64,000 nucleotides of DNA from NCBI GenBank assembly GCA_003221615.1, contig QHSQ01000115.1, positions 16,305-80,304 on the forward strand, written 5' to 3'. How positions within the stretch are numbered: the stretch's first letter is position 1; every line of letters starts with the position of its first letter. This DNA comes from Candidatus Rokuibacteriota bacterium (GTDB lineage Bacteria; Methylomirabilota; Methylomirabilia; Rokubacteriales; CSP1-6). Below the pieces are notes generated by a model. The model was not told the DNA's origin and did no database searches. It worked only from the letters and a program-made list of their open reading frames with translations. Shown here in pieces: positions 37,718 to 46,547 of the stretch. Position numbers and translations under genes: made by a program.

Positions 37718-39061
37718 ATGCGGGCGGCTAAAGTTCCACTCAACGAGCTTCGCCGTGTCGTCGTGGCCGCATCCGTCGGCAACATCATCGAGTGGTACGA
37801 CTTCTACATCTTCGGGAGCCTGGCCTCCATCCTGGCGGTGAAGTTCTTCGAGAAGGGGCACCCGGTCGCCGCCTTCCTCAGCACGGTCGCGATCTTCTCG
37901 GTCGGCTTCCTGATCCGACCCCTGGGGGCGTTCGTGTTCGGCTGGCTCGGTGACAAGGTCGGCCGGAAGTACACCTTCATCGTGACGCTGACCGGTATGG
38001 GCCTGGCGACCGCCCTCATCGGCTTCGTGCCGACTTATCAGTCGATCGGTCTCGCCGCGGCCTTCATTCTCTTCGCGCTGCGCCTGATCCAGGGTCTCTG
38101 CCTGGGCGGGGAGTACGGCGGCGCCATCACCTACGTCGCCGAGCACATCGAGGATGAGCATCGCGGGTACTACACCGGCTGGCTGCAGACCTCGCCCACG
38201 CTCGGCATCGTCGTGTCACTGGCGACGATCATCGGGATCCGGACTTACCTGGGCGTCGAGGCATTCAACGACTGGGGCTGGCGGCTGCCGTTCATCATCT
38301 CGCTCCTCCTGGTCGCGATCGCGATCTGGATCCGGCTCTCGCTCGGGGAGACACCGATCTTCCAGGAGATGAAGGCGCGTGGCCGCACCACCACCAACCC
38401 GTGGCGCGAGGCGTTTCTCAGCAAGAACTTCAAATACGTGGCGATCGCCAGCGTGGTCGTGCTGGGACAGGGCTGCGTCTGGTACAGCGGGCAGTTCTGG
38501 GCGCTCTACTTCTTGCAAACGGTCAAGAAGCTCGACGTGCTGACCTCCAGCTACATCGTCGGCATCGCGCTGCTGATCGCCACGCCCACGCTGATCTTCT
38601 GGGGCTGGCTCTCGGACAAGGTCGGACGTAAGCCGATCATCCTGGGCGGCATGGCCCTGGCGTCGCTCACGTACTATCCGCTCTACAGCGCCCTTGGCAA
38701 CTATGCCGATCCCGCGAACGTCAACTACCCGATGGCGATTCTCATCGTCGTGATCCTCGTCAACTACGTCGGCATGACCTACGGGCCGATCGGGGCGTTC
38801 CTGGCCGAGTTCTTTCCGAGCCGGATCCGTTACACCTCGGTGTCGGTGCCCTACCACATCGGCAACGGCTGGGGTGGCGGTCTGGTCCCGATCGTCACGA
38901 CCTCGATGTTCCTCTCCACCGGTAGCGTGGGGTATGCCCTGATCTATCCGATCGTGGTCCCGGCCGTCATGTTCCTCATCGCCATCTTCGTGATGCCCGA
39001 GACTCGCAAGCACAGCATCTGGGAAGAGGGCGCAATCGAGGCGTCCCGCTCTCGCGCCTGA
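37718..39061 (+). CDS. MFS transporter, metabolite:H+ symporter (MHS) family
   Basis: A 447-residue inner-membrane transporter with 12 hydrophobic segments. The MHS signature GNIIEWYDFYIFG is at the N-terminus. WLGDKVGRKYT and WGWLSDKVGRKPI are the two MFS loop motifs, and LCLGGEYGGAITYVAEH is conserved in segment 4/5. Relatives import citrate, ketoglutarate, proline/betaine or shikimate. Its place behind acs suggests a short carboxylic acid as substrate, which is inference. A strong AAAGGAG ribosome-binding site is 6 bases before the ATG. Confidence 0.92.
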   Translation: MRAAKVPLNELRRVVVAASVGNIIEWYDFYIFGSLASILAVKFFEKGHPVAAFLSTVAIFSVGFLIRPLGAFVFGWLGDKVGRKYTFIVTLTGMGLATALIGFVPTYQSIGLAAAFILFALRLIQGLCLGGEYGGAITYVAEHIEDEHRGYYTGWLQTSPTLGIVVSLATIIGIRTYLGVEAFNDWGWRLPFIISLLLVAIAIWIRLSLGETPIFQEMKARGRTTTNPWREAFLSKNFKYVAIASVVVLGQGCVWYSGQFWALYFLQTVKKLDVLTSSYIVGIALLIATPTLIFWGWLSDKVGRKPIILGGMALASLTYYPLYSALGNYADPANVNYPMAILIVVILVNYVGMTYGPIGAFLAEFFPSRIRYTSVSVPYHIGNGWGGGLVPIVTTSMFLSTGSVGYALIYPIVVPAVMFLIAIFVMPETRKHSIWEEGAIEASRSRA

Positions 39062-39102
39062 GCGCAACGCGCTAAGTCTCGCTCGCTGATACCGCGCCCC
39101 TC

Positions 39103-39140
39103 GGGCCTCGTCCTCGGCTGAACCGCCCAGGGCGAGGCCC
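39103..39140 (+). terminator. Hairpin after the symporter gene
   Basis: GGGCCTCG (39103-39110) pairs with CGAGGCCC (39133-39140) over a 22-base loop that can pair further inside. No T-run follows. Confidence 0.5.
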
Positions 39141-39332
39141 GATCTGCTTCGCGTCGCATGCAATTTCCGGAAGTCGGCGATCTCGCCCGATGCGGTGGGC
39201 AAAATGTGCCCATTCTGCCGCCAAAAATGACAGGCCAAAAGGGCAAACCGCCCTGACCCTCTCTCGATGTCTCCCTCCAAGGCCAGACGATCATTGGTGA
39301 ATCAATCCCTTTCCCCCGCCGTCTCATCTCAG

Positions 39333-39347
39333 GCATAGGGGTTGCAC
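39333..39347 (+). promoter_or_regulatory. Sigma-54-like (-24/-12) promoter
   Basis: AGGCAT-AGGGG-TTGCA has GG (39333-39334) and GC (39345-39346) at the required 10-base interval and a perfect TTGCA -12 element. The -24 element is AGGCA rather than TGGCA. It lies ~50 bases before the DksA-like gene, with GGGAGG near its start codon. An NtrC-type activator is encoded 8 kb away. Confidence 0.45.
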
Positions 39348-39396
39348 TCGTCTTTGGCCCAGTTAGAGGGTCAGGGGTGCCAGGGAGGCCTACACC

Positions 39397-39801
39397 ATGG
39401 AGACGATTCGAGAGCGGTTGGAAGAGGACCTTAGAACGGCTGTCGGCCGGCTCCGCATGATCGGCGGGGCGGTTGCGGTCGAGGAGTTAGCTGGAGCGAT
39501 CGGCGACAACTCGCCGTACGCCGACGAGGTCGACGAGATCCAGGAGAACGAGCGTCGCGAGATCGGATTCGCCACGCGCGAGCTTCTGGTGGGCCGGGTC
39601 AACCGGCTCACGGCGGCGCTCGAGCGGTTGAAGAGCGGCGACTATGGGACCTGTGTCGAATGCGAAGAACTTATCTCGCCCGCGAGGCTCCAGGCGCTGC
39701 CTGAAGTCACGACGTGCGTTCGGTGCCAGGACCGGCTCGAGCGCCTCGGGCGCCAGTTCGTACCGGCCGAAGACGAGCTCGAGACGGCCGACGAAGACTA
39801 A
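39397..39801 (+). CDS. DksA/TraR-type zinc-finger protein
   Basis: A 134-residue protein. Residues ~1-75 form a charged coiled-coil-like helical hairpin. Residues ~84-115 are a C4 zinc finger with CVECEEL and TTCVRCQD. The C-terminal tail is acidic. Such proteins enter the RNA polymerase secondary channel and alter promoter response, for example with ppGpp. The acidic tip residues of true DksA are not clearly conserved, so TraR/YbiI-like is the safer label. A sigma-54-like promoter lies upstream, and an intrinsic terminator follows closely. Confidence 0.88.
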   Translation: METIRERLEEDLRTAVGRLRMIGGAVAVEELAGAIGDNSPYADEVDEIQENERREIGFATRELLVGRVNRLTAALERLKSGDYGTCVECEELISPARLQALPEVTTCVRCQDRLERLGRQFVPAEDELETADED

Positions 39802-39826
39802 CTGACGTCGCAGCCAACCTGTGCCG

Positions 39827-39862
39827 GCGGGGCCGGAGAGAAATCCGGCCCCGCTGTTTTTG
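39827..39862 (+). terminator. Rho-independent terminator
   Basis: GCGGGGCCGGA and TCCGGCCCCGC form a perfect 11-bp stem with a GAGAAA loop, followed by TGTTTTTG. This is the clearest intrinsic terminator in the window. Confidence 0.9.
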
Positions 39863-39864
39863 TG

Positions 39865-39870
39865 TAGTCT
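39865..39870 (+). promoter_or_regulatory. Possible -10 box (TAGTCT) before plsC
   Basis: TAGTCT ends 7 bases before the GTG at 39878, directly after the terminator. The spacing again predicts a leaderless message. Confidence 0.3.
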
Positions 39871-39877
39871 AAGGGCC

Positions 39878-40507
39878 GTGCGGACGCCGCTGCTCGACCT
39901 CGCGCGCCCCGGATTCAGCCGCCTCTGTCGCGCCTACTTCGGTCTCGAGCTGTCGGGCGTCGCCAATATTCCGCCGAGCGGGCCTCTGATCATCACGCCG
40001 AATCATCAGACCTTCGCCGACCCGGCCCTTGTCACGATCCCGGTGAAGCGACGCGTCTACTACATGGCGTGGAACCGGCTCTTCGAGATCCCGGTGTTCA
40101 GCTGGATGATCCGCCGGCTCAGAGCGTTTCCCGCCCGAATCGATTCGGCCGATCCCTCATCGGTGCGGGAAGCCGTGCGGCTGCTCACGGCGGGCCACGT
40201 CGTGATGATCTTTCCCGAAGGAGGGCGCACGCTCACCGGAAACGTCGAGCGCTTCAAGCTGGGGGCCTTCCGCCTGGCCGCCACGCTCCGCGTTCCGGTC
40301 TTGCCCGTCACGATCGCCGGCGGCCACGAGTCGTGGCCGCCCGGGCGCGTGTTTCCACGGCCGGGACGGATCTCGATCACCTATCATCCGCTACTCGAGC
40401 CCGATCCCGCGCTCGAGCCGCGGCAGGCCGCCAGCGCGCTCGCCCAGCGCGCTCGGTCGGTCATCGCGGGCACGCTCGGCGAGACCTCGGCGGCACCGTG
40501 CGTCTGA
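39878..40507 (+). CDS. plsC: 1-acyl-sn-glycerol-3-phosphate acyltransferase family protein
   Basis: A 209-residue acyltransferase. The catalytic HX4D box is NHQTFAD, the substrate Arg region is MAWNRLFEIPVF, the third block is FPEGGRTLTG, and the fourth is VPVLPVTIAGG. It would acylate lysophosphatidic acid in membrane lipid synthesis. The GTG at 39878 is preferred because the frame upstream of it runs through the terminator. It is the last gene before a convergent asparaginase, 27 bases away. Confidence 0.88.
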   Translation: MRTPLLDLARPGFSRLCRAYFGLELSGVANIPPSGPLIITPNHQTFADPALVTIPVKRRVYYMAWNRLFEIPVFSWMIRRLRAFPARIDSADPSSVREAVRLLTAGHVVMIFPEGGRTLTGNVERFKLGAFRLAATLRVPVLPVTIAGGHESWPPGRVFPRPGRISITYHPLLEPDPALEPRQAASALAQRARSVIAGTLGETSAAPCV

Positions 40508-40534
40508 GTCAGCGCCGAGCTCTTCGACCGGTCC

Positions 40535-41452
40535 TCAGAACGGCACCCGCGGCTCGTCGAGCGCGGGGGACATCATCGCGACCGGCATCAGGCGCGTCGA
40601 CGTCGCAAATCCAACTCGGCCGCGCCAGTCGATCAGGATGAGACCACCCTGTCCGCCGCCTTCGTCGACGAGCAGGTCGACGGCCACCTTCGCCGCATAG
40701 TCCGGGTCGTCGGCATCCTTCAGATATCGGAGCGCGCGGTGGCCGAGGACGACGCGCATGATCGCCTCGCCGTCGCCGGTGCACGACACGCCGCCGATCG
40801 AGCTGTCGGCGTAGGTGCCGCAGCCGATGAGGGCGCTGTCCCCGACGCGCCCGGGGAGCTTGCCCGGAGTTCCGCCCGTCGACGTCGCCGCTGCGATGGT
40901 GCCGTTGCGGTCGAGGGCGACCGCGCCCACCGTGCCGCCGCCTCGTGTGGCGGGCTGACGCGCGAGCTCGGCGTGACGTTTTCGCTGCCGGTCGGTGACG
41001 AGCGAGGCGGGGTCGCACTCCGGGATTCCGACGGAGCGGGCGAACGCGAGGGCGCCCTCGCCGACCAGCAGAACCTGGCGGCGCGACTCGAGGACGCGCC
41101 GCGCGACGGTGATCGGATTCGCGATGCGCGAGAGGGCCGCGACGGCTCCGCACTGGAGCCGGTCGCCTTCCATGATCGAGGCGTCCACCTCGACGGCCCC
41201 GTCGCGGTTGAGAACCGACCCGCGGCCGGCATTGAAGCGCGGATCGTCCTCGAGCGCGCGCACCGCGCGTTCGAGCGCGTCGAGCGCCGCGCCACCATCC
41301 GCCAGCACACGCCAGCCGGCCAGCGCGGCGTCCCGCACGCCTTGACGGTAGTCGCCCGCTTCGGCTGGATTGGCGCCGGCCCCGCCTTGAACGATGATGG
41401 TGGGCACGCGGGTCGTCGGGGCGCGGTCGGCGGATGACGGCATCGCCTTCAC
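40535..41452 (-). CDS. Isoaspartyl peptidase / plant-type L-asparaginase (Ntn hydrolase)
   Basis: A 305-residue Ntn-type precursor that would cleave itself before Thr174 in GGGTVGAVALD, making the Thr the nucleophile. Family blocks VQGGAGANP, NAGRGSVLNRDG, EVDASIMEG and GTYADSSIGGVSCTGDGE are all present. The product hydrolyses isoaspartyl dipeptides and asparagine. The first nine residues may be superfluous (a second ATG lies at codon 4). Its 5' end overlaps the divergent UDG gene by up to 19 bases, so one of the two starts is probably further in. Confidence 0.9.
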   Translation of the reverse strand: MKAMPSSADRAPTTRVPTIIVQGGAGANPAEAGDYRQGVRDAALAGWRVLADGGAALDALERAVRALEDDPRFNAGRGSVLNRDGAVEVDASIMEGDRLQCGAVAALSRIANPITVARRVLESRRQVLLVGEGALAFARSVGIPECDPASLVTDRQRKRHAELARQPATRGGGTVGAVALDRNGTIAAATSTGGTPGKLPGRVGDSALIGCGTYADSSIGGVSCTGDGEAIMRVVLGHRALRYLKDADDPDYAAKVAVDLLVDEGGGQGGLILIDWRGRVGFATSTRLMPVAMMSPALDEPRVPF

Positions 41453-42192
41453 CGTGTCACAATCCCGCCGGATTGCAAAATCCTCGCTCGATCAGCAGCC
41501 TGAATGCTCGCATCGTCGCCTGTCGGCGGTGTCCCAGGCTCGTGAAGCATCGCGAGGCCGTCGCGGCATCCCCGCCGCGGCGCCACCTCGGCGAGAGCTA
41601 CTGGGCCAGGCCGCTGCCGGGTTTCGGCGACCCGCGCGCGCGGCTCCTCCTGGTGGGGCTGGCGCCCGCCGCGAACGGCGGCAATCGCACGGGGCGGATG
41701 TTCACCGGGGATCGCAGCGGCGACTGGCTCTTCGACGCGCTCCATCACGCGGGCTTCGCCAGCCAGCCGACGTCCGAGCGCCGGGGCGATGGTCTCAGTC
41801 TCCTCGACGCCTACGTGACCGCGGCCGTGCGGTGCGCGCCGCCCGATAACAAACCGACGCTCGACGAGTTCGCGCGCTGTGCGCCGTACCTGGTCACCGA
41901 GCTGCGGCTCCTCACCCGTGTGCGTGTGGTCGTTGGGCTCGGTCGGATCGGCTGGCAGGCCTACCTCAGAGGGCGGCTGGCGCTCGGGGCGCCCCGTCCG
42001 CGGCCGGTCCCGAAGTTCGGCCACGGCGCGGTAACCCGGTTCGACGACGGCGTGACCTTGATCGCCACGTATCATCCCAGCCAGCAGAACACGTTCACCG
42101 GCAAGCTGACGCGGCCGATGCTTCGGGGAATCTTCGAGACGGCGCGCCGTCTCCTGGAGCACGACGCGATCGCGCCGGGCGGCGAGGCCTAG
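41434..42192 (+). CDS. Uracil-DNA glycosylase, family 5 (UdgB type)
   Basis: A 252-residue iron-sulfur DNA repair enzyme. It has an N-terminal Cys pair (VACRRCPRL), motif GLAPAANGGNRTGRMFTGD with GDWLF, and the second motif TYHPSQQNTFTG. Two further Cys (RCAPP, RCAPY) complete the likely 4Fe-4S site. The lack of an Asp/Asn water-activating residue in motif 1 is typical of family 5. It removes uracil and other deaminated bases from DNA. The homology starts near LNARIVACRRC, so the ATG at 41434 may be too early; a TTG lies 12 codons in. The stop overlaps that of the convergent HtrA gene. Confidence 0.9.
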   Translation: MTASPSPCHNPAGLQNPRSISSLNARIVACRRCPRLVKHREAVAASPPRRHLGESYWARPLPGFGDPRARLLLVGLAPAANGGNRTGRMFTGDRSGDWLFDALHHAGFASQPTSERRGDGLSLLDAYVTAAVRCAPPDNKPTLDEFARCAPYLVTELRLLTRVRVVVGLGRIGWQAYLRGRLALGAPRPRPVPKFGHGAVTRFDDGVTLIATYHPSQQNTFTGKLTRPMLRGIFETARRLLEHDAIAPGGEA

Positions 42193-43235
42193 TCGGTCAG
42201 ATCAGCGGGGAGGCGAGGCCGCTCGCCGACGGTCAGCGACAGCTCGCGACGCTGGCCGTCACGAAGGATCGTGATGCGCGTCCGCTGGCCGGGCTTGAGG
42301 GCCTTTACCTTCGCCAGATAATCCTGGTGCGTCCGGATCGGCGTGCCCTCGATCGCGGTCAGGATGTCGCCGCCGACCAGATACTCTTCGCCCTGGACGA
42401 CCACCGAAAGGCTGCCGCCGCGGACGCCGGCGCGCTCCGCCGGGCTACCGTCGAAGACGATCTCGATCAGGTAGCCGGGCGACAGCGGCAGGCGAAGGAT
42501 CGAGGTGACCTGCGAGTCGATCTCACGGCCCTGAAGCCCGAGCCAGGGGCGGATCACGCGGCCGGTCTCGCGCAGGTCACGGAGGATCGCCTTGCCGGCG
42601 TTGATCGGCAGGGCGAAGCCGATCGAATTCGCCTCTTCCGAGATGAAGGTGTTGATGCCGACGACGGAGCCGCACCGATCGACGAGGGGACCACCCGAGT
42701 TCCCGGGGTTGATCGGCGCGTCGGTCTGGATCATCGGCTGCTCGGCAAGGCCGGGCAGGATGCGGTTGAGGCCGCTCACGATGCCGCGGGTCATCGTCTG
42801 CTCGAGGCCCATCGGGTTGCCGATCGCGACGACCTCGTCGCCGACGTGCAAGGCCGACGAGTCCCCGAGCCGGGCGGCGGGCAGCGGCGACGGCGTCTCG
42901 ATCCGCAGCAGCGCGAGGTCGGTCACCGTGTCCATGCCGAGCACCCGCGCCGGCGTGCGTGTGCCCGAGTCGAGCGTGATCGAGAGCGAGGCGGCGCCGT
43001 CGACGACGTGCGCGTTGGTCAGCACGTGCCCGTCACGCTCGATGACGACGCCGGAGCCGACCACGGTCTCGAACCGCCGCTGCGGCTTGGCCTTGTTGAT
43101 CTTGGTGACCTGGATCGACACGACGCTCGGCGAGACCCGCTCGTACAGCGACGCCAGCGACTCGGTGCACGCCTGCTGCGCGAAGGCCGGCTGCGGGATC
43201 GCGAGCAGCAAGAGGAACACCGGAACGCGCATCAC
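42189..43235 (-). CDS. HtrA/DegP-like periplasmic serine protease with one PDZ domain
   Basis: A 348-residue exported protease. A signal peptide (VPVFLLLLAIPQPAFA) is cut after AFA. The trypsin-like domain has His76 (TNAHVV), Asp106 (TDLALL) and Ser180 (GNSGGPLVD). One PDZ domain follows (~240-340; GGDILTAIEGTPI). Short single-PDZ HtrA proteins act in envelope quality control. The start lies 48 bases from the divergent M16 gene. Confidence 0.92.
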   Translation of the reverse strand: MMRVPVFLLLLAIPQPAFAQQACTESLASLYERVSPSVVSIQVTKINKAKPQRRFETVVGSGVVIERDGHVLTNAHVVDGAASLSITLDSGTRTPARVLGMDTVTDLALLRIETPSPLPAARLGDSSALHVGDEVVAIGNPMGLEQTMTRGIVSGLNRILPGLAEQPMIQTDAPINPGNSGGPLVDRCGSVVGINTFISEEANSIGFALPINAGKAILRDLRETGRVIRPWLGLQGREIDSQVTSILRLPLSPGYLIEIVFDGSPAERAGVRGGSLSVVVQGEEYLVGGDILTAIEGTPIRTHQDYLAKVKALKPGQRTRITILRDGQRRELSLTVGERPRLPADLTD

Positions 43236-43271
43236 GCAGGATGATACACCGGCCCGCTTGAGCGTGGGCGG

Positions 43272-43277
43272 TATAAT
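43272..43277 (+). promoter_or_regulatory. Consensus -10 box (TATAAT) of the M16 operon
   Basis: TATAAT ends 6 bases before the ATG at 43284, the same spacing as at 12544. No ribosome-binding site fits in the gap, so the message should be leaderless. Confidence 0.5.
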
Positions 43278-43283
43278 CGAGCG

Positions 43284-44594
43284 ATGCGCATCGCGATTCC
43301 CCTCCTATTGATCGTCGCGCTGCTCGTTCCGTCCGGCGCGCGCGGCGAGAACCGTGTCGTGACCGCGACGCTCGACAACGGGCTGCGCGTGCTGCTGCTC
43401 GAGGATCCGCGCAGCCCGATCGTGTCCTTCCAGGTGTGGTACCGCGTCGGCTCGCGCAACGAGCTTCGAGGCGCGACCGGCATCGCCCATTTCCTGGAGC
43501 ACCTGATGTTCAAGGGCACGCCGAGCCACGGTGCCAAGCAGTTCGCGCAGCTCATCGAGGAGAATGGCGGCCAGGACAACGCGTTCACATCCCAGGACGT
43601 CACCTCCTATTACGTCACGATCGCGGCGGAGAAGCTCGACCTGGTGATCGATCTCGAGGCTGACCGCATGCAGAACCTGCTCCTGGATCCCAAGGAGATC
43701 GCCTCCGAGCGCGAGGTCGTCATCGAGGAGCGGCGCACGCGCACCGAGGACGATCCGGGTGGATTCCTCGGCGAAGAGGTGAGCTCGCTCGCCTTCAAGG
43801 CGCACCCATACGGGGCGCCGATCATCGGGTGGATGGAGGACATCAAGCGGATCACGCCCGACGAGATCCGCGCCTTCTACAAGACGTACTACGCCCCGAA
43901 CAACGCAATCGTCGTGGCGGTCGGGGCGTTCCGGGCGGCTGACGCGCTGGAGAGGATCAAGCGTCGCTTCGGCCGCATCCCTCGCGGCAAGGTCCCGCCG
44001 CCGGTGCTGGCGCTCGAGCCGCCGCAAAACGGCGAGCGGCGGGTGACCGTCAAGAGGCAGGCCGAGCTCCCCATCGTGTACCTGGCCTGGCACGTGCCGA
44101 ACCATCAGAAGTCCGACGACGCTCCGGCCCTCGAGGTGCTGTCGACCATTCTCTCCGGCGGGCGCGCGTCGCGGCTCTACCGCGATCTCGTCTATCAGCG
44201 TCAGCTGGCGCTCGAGGCCGGCGGCGACTACTCGTACTTCTCGATCGACCCGAACCTGTTCTGGTTCTGGGCGACGCCGATGCCGGGCCAGACGCCGGAG
44301 AAGCTCGAGACCGAGCTCGTCGCCCACATGGAGCGGCTGAAGACCGAGCCGGTGACGGACGAGGAGCTCGCGCGCGCCAAGAATCAGATCGAGGCTGCCT
44401 TCGTCTACCAGGACGATTCGATCCACCAGCGCGCCTCGCTGCTGGCTCGCTTCGAGCTGATCGGCGGGTTCGCGCTCAAGGAGTCCTTCATGGCGAAGAT
44501 CCGCGCGGTCACCGCCGCCGACCTGACGCGGGTCGCGCGCGCCTGGTTCACGCCGGACACGAAGAGCGTCGGCGTGCTGTTGCCGAAGCCATGA
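43284..44594 (+). CDS. Secreted M16 zinc peptidase (catalytic subunit)
   Basis: A 436-residue exported M16B peptidase. It has a signal peptide (IPLLLIVALLVPSGARG). The inverted zinc motif HFLEH is at residues 69-73, and the distal Glu lies about 75 residues later in the EREVVIEE region. The C-terminal half is the inactive second M16 domain (LAWHVPNHQKSDD, LSGGRASRLYRDLV). It pairs with the next gene product, which lacks the zinc motif, to form the usual heterodimeric chamber protease. The two genes overlap by 4 bases. Confidence 0.93.
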   Translation: MRIAIPLLLIVALLVPSGARGENRVVTATLDNGLRVLLLEDPRSPIVSFQVWYRVGSRNELRGATGIAHFLEHLMFKGTPSHGAKQFAQLIEENGGQDNAFTSQDVTSYYVTIAAEKLDLVIDLEADRMQNLLLDPKEIASEREVVIEERRTRTEDDPGGFLGEEVSSLAFKAHPYGAPIIGWMEDIKRITPDEIRAFYKTYYAPNNAIVVAVGAFRAADALERIKRRFGRIPRGKVPPPVLALEPPQNGERRVTVKRQAELPIVYLAWHVPNHQKSDDAPALEVLSTILSGGRASRLYRDLVYQRQLALEAGGDYSYFSIDPNLFWFWATPMPGQTPEKLETELVAHMERLKTEPVTDEELARAKNQIEAAFVYQDDSIHQRASLLARFELIGGFALKESFMAKIRAVTAADLTRVARAWFTPDTKSVGVLLPKP

Positions 44595-45904
44595 TGACGA
44601 CCCGCTCGTCTCTGACCCTGCTCGCTGCTCTGGCGAGCCTGCTCCTGTCCGAGCCCGCCGGCGCGGCGCCGCTCGCGCACCGGGAGGTGCTGCCCAACGG
44701 GATCGTCCTGCTGGTCGCCGAGCGGCCCGCGGTGCCGATCGTGGCCGTGCGTGTGCTGATGCGGGCCGGCGCGGTCTACGACCCCGCGGATCGGGCCGGG
44801 CTCGCCAATCTGACCGGCGCGGTGCTCACGCGGGGAACCGCGAAGCGCACGGGGCCCGAGCTCGATTCGGCGATCGAGTTCGTGGGCGGCAGCCTCCAGG
44901 CCGGGGCGGGCCGCGATAACCTCACCGTCTCGCTGACGGCCCAGAAGAAGGATCTCACGCTCGGACTCGATCTCGTGTCCGAGGTCGTCCTGTCGCCGGC
45001 GCTTCCCGATGGCGAGGTGACGCGCAAGGTGTCCGAGATCCAGGCGGCGATCAAGCGCTCTGATGAAGACCCGGGCACCGTCGCAGCCCGCGCGCTCGGG
45101 CGGCTGGTCTTCCAGGGGCACCCATACGGTTCTCCGGTCGAGGGCACGCGTGAATCGGTGGCGCGCCTCACTCGCGACGACGTCGTGAAGTTCTATCGCG
45201 AGCACGCCCGGCCCGATACGACGGTCATCGCCGTGGTCGGCGCGGTCACGGTCGACGAGGCGCGCCGCGAGATCATGGCCCGATTCGGATCGTGGACGCG
45301 GCCCACCGATGCGCTGGCGTCGGTCGTGCCGGCTACCGCATCGGCCTCGAAGCGCGAGGAGACCGTCAAGCGCGAGCTGACGCAGACCACGATCATGTTC
45401 GGTCGCCAGGCGGTCTTGCAGACGGATCCCGACTATTTCCCGCTGAGCGTCGCCTCCTACGTGCTCGGAGGCGGATCCGCCTCCCGCCTGTACACGCGCG
45501 TGCGGGAGGAATCGGGGCTCGCGTACTCGGTGTATAGCTGGGTCTCGCCCTGGCGCTACGGTTCGTCCTTCGCCGTGTCCGCGCAGACCCGGACCGCCGA
45601 GGCGCCCAAGGTGGTGGCCATGATGCGCGAAGAGCTCGCGCGCATGGGCCGCGAGCCCGTCAGCGATCGAGAGCTCGCGCTCGCCAAGCAATACCTCATT
45701 GGAAGCTTCCCGATGCGCCTGGACACGTCCGGCAAGGTCGCCGATTTCCTCGTCGCGGTCGAGGACCGTGGGCTCGGGCTCGACTACGGGGATCGCTACA
45801 AGGAGCGGATCGGCAAGGTCACCGCCGCCGACGTCCAGCGGGTGGCCGTGAAGTACTTCCCGCCGACGTCCTTCGACCTGGTCATCGTCGGCGACACCAA
45901 GTGA
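44591..45904 (+). CDS. M16 peptidase-like protein, non-catalytic partner
   Basis: A 437-residue exported M16-fold protein. It has a signal peptide (SLTLLAALASLLLSEPAGA). In the place of HxxEH it has GLANLTGAVL, so no zinc is bound. The Arg/Tyr-containing C-terminal substrate pocket (GGGSASRLYTRVREESGLAYSVYS) is kept, as in other R/Y partners of M16B dimers. It overlaps both neighbours (ATGA, GTGA), so the chain of three genes is co-translated. Confidence 0.92.
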   Translation: MMTTRSSLTLLAALASLLLSEPAGAAPLAHREVLPNGIVLLVAERPAVPIVAVRVLMRAGAVYDPADRAGLANLTGAVLTRGTAKRTGPELDSAIEFVGGSLQAGAGRDNLTVSLTAQKKDLTLGLDLVSEVVLSPALPDGEVTRKVSEIQAAIKRSDEDPGTVAARALGRLVFQGHPYGSPVEGTRESVARLTRDDVVKFYREHARPDTTVIAVVGAVTVDEARREIMARFGSWTRPTDALASVVPATASASKREETVKRELTQTTIMFGRQAVLQTDPDYFPLSVASYVLGGGSASRLYTRVREESGLAYSVYSWVSPWRYGSSFAVSAQTRTAEAPKVVAMMREELARMGREPVSDRELALAKQYLIGSFPMRLDTSGKVADFLVAVEDRGLGLDYGDRYKERIGKVTAADVQRVAVKYFPPTSFDLVIVGDTK

Positions 45905-46473
45905 CCGCCCTCACGCTCGCGGCGCGGCTCGTCCTGCTCCTGGCCGGGCCATCGGTCGCCGGGGCGGCGTCGTTCACGCTCGAGCCTCAGCAGCAGAACG
46001 ACGCGCTGCGCGTGGGCGCCCAGTCGATCACGCGCGACTCGTTCGACACCGAATGGCGCGTGGCCAACCCGGCCGGGGACAGCGTCGCGGTGATGACTCC
46101 ATTCCACCGGCTGGTCCTCGCCGCTCGGAACGCGGCGTTCAAGAACGAGCGCATGAAGGACAGCGAGCCGGAGAAGCTGCTGCGCGAGCAGCAGGACCGG
46201 CTGGTGATCTGGGCGAATCTGCACGGGCCGCGAGAGGACTTCGCCCGGTTCTACGCGCCGCGGATCCTCCTGGGCGATCGGGAGATCGAGCCGTCCTTCG
46301 TCCAGAACGAGCGCACCGCGATTCGCACGGACGGCGGCGGATACCTCGCGCGGTGCGTCTATGGATTTCCCGTCAAGGAGATCGCGCCGAAGTCGCGACT
46401 GATCCTGGTCGTGCGAGACCCGGATGGACGCGACGTCAGCCGCTTCACGATCGACCTCGCATCGATGCGGTGA
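45901..46473 (+). CDS. Exported hypothetical protein
   Basis: A 190-residue protein with an N-terminal signal peptide (LTLAARLVLLLAGPSVAGA). The body is mixed alpha/beta with RNAAFKNERMKDSEPEKLLREQ, FYAPRILLGDREIEP and the closing KSRLILVVRDPDGRDVSRFTIDLASM. I do not recognise the family. It overlaps the M16 partner by 4 bases (GTGA), so it may be an accessory or substrate of that protease pair. The next gene is 74 bases away. Confidence 0.7.
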   Translation: MTALTLAARLVLLLAGPSVAGAASFTLEPQQQNDALRVGAQSITRDSFDTEWRVANPAGDSVAVMTPFHRLVLAARNAAFKNERMKDSEPEKLLREQQDRLVIWANLHGPREDFARFYAPRILLGDREIEPSFVQNERTAIRTDGGGYLARCVYGFPVKEIAPKSRLILVVRDPDGRDVSRFTIDLASMR

Positions 46474-46547
46474 GCGCCGCGGCGCCGCCCCGACTCGCGC
46501 TCGCTCCCGCGCCCCGCCGGGCCACCAGGTAGTCAGGCGCCGTTCAC

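Larger units (their letters stand above)
39062..39396. other. 335-base intergenic region with hairpins and a sigma-54-like promoter
   Basis: No gene is supported. The region contains the GGGCCTCG/CGAGGCCC hairpin (39103-39140), smaller hairpins GGGCA-AAATG-TGCCC (39197-39211) and GGGC-AAACC-GCCC near 39240, and the promoter candidate at 39333-39347. It is AT-richer than the flanking genes. Confidence 0.6.
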
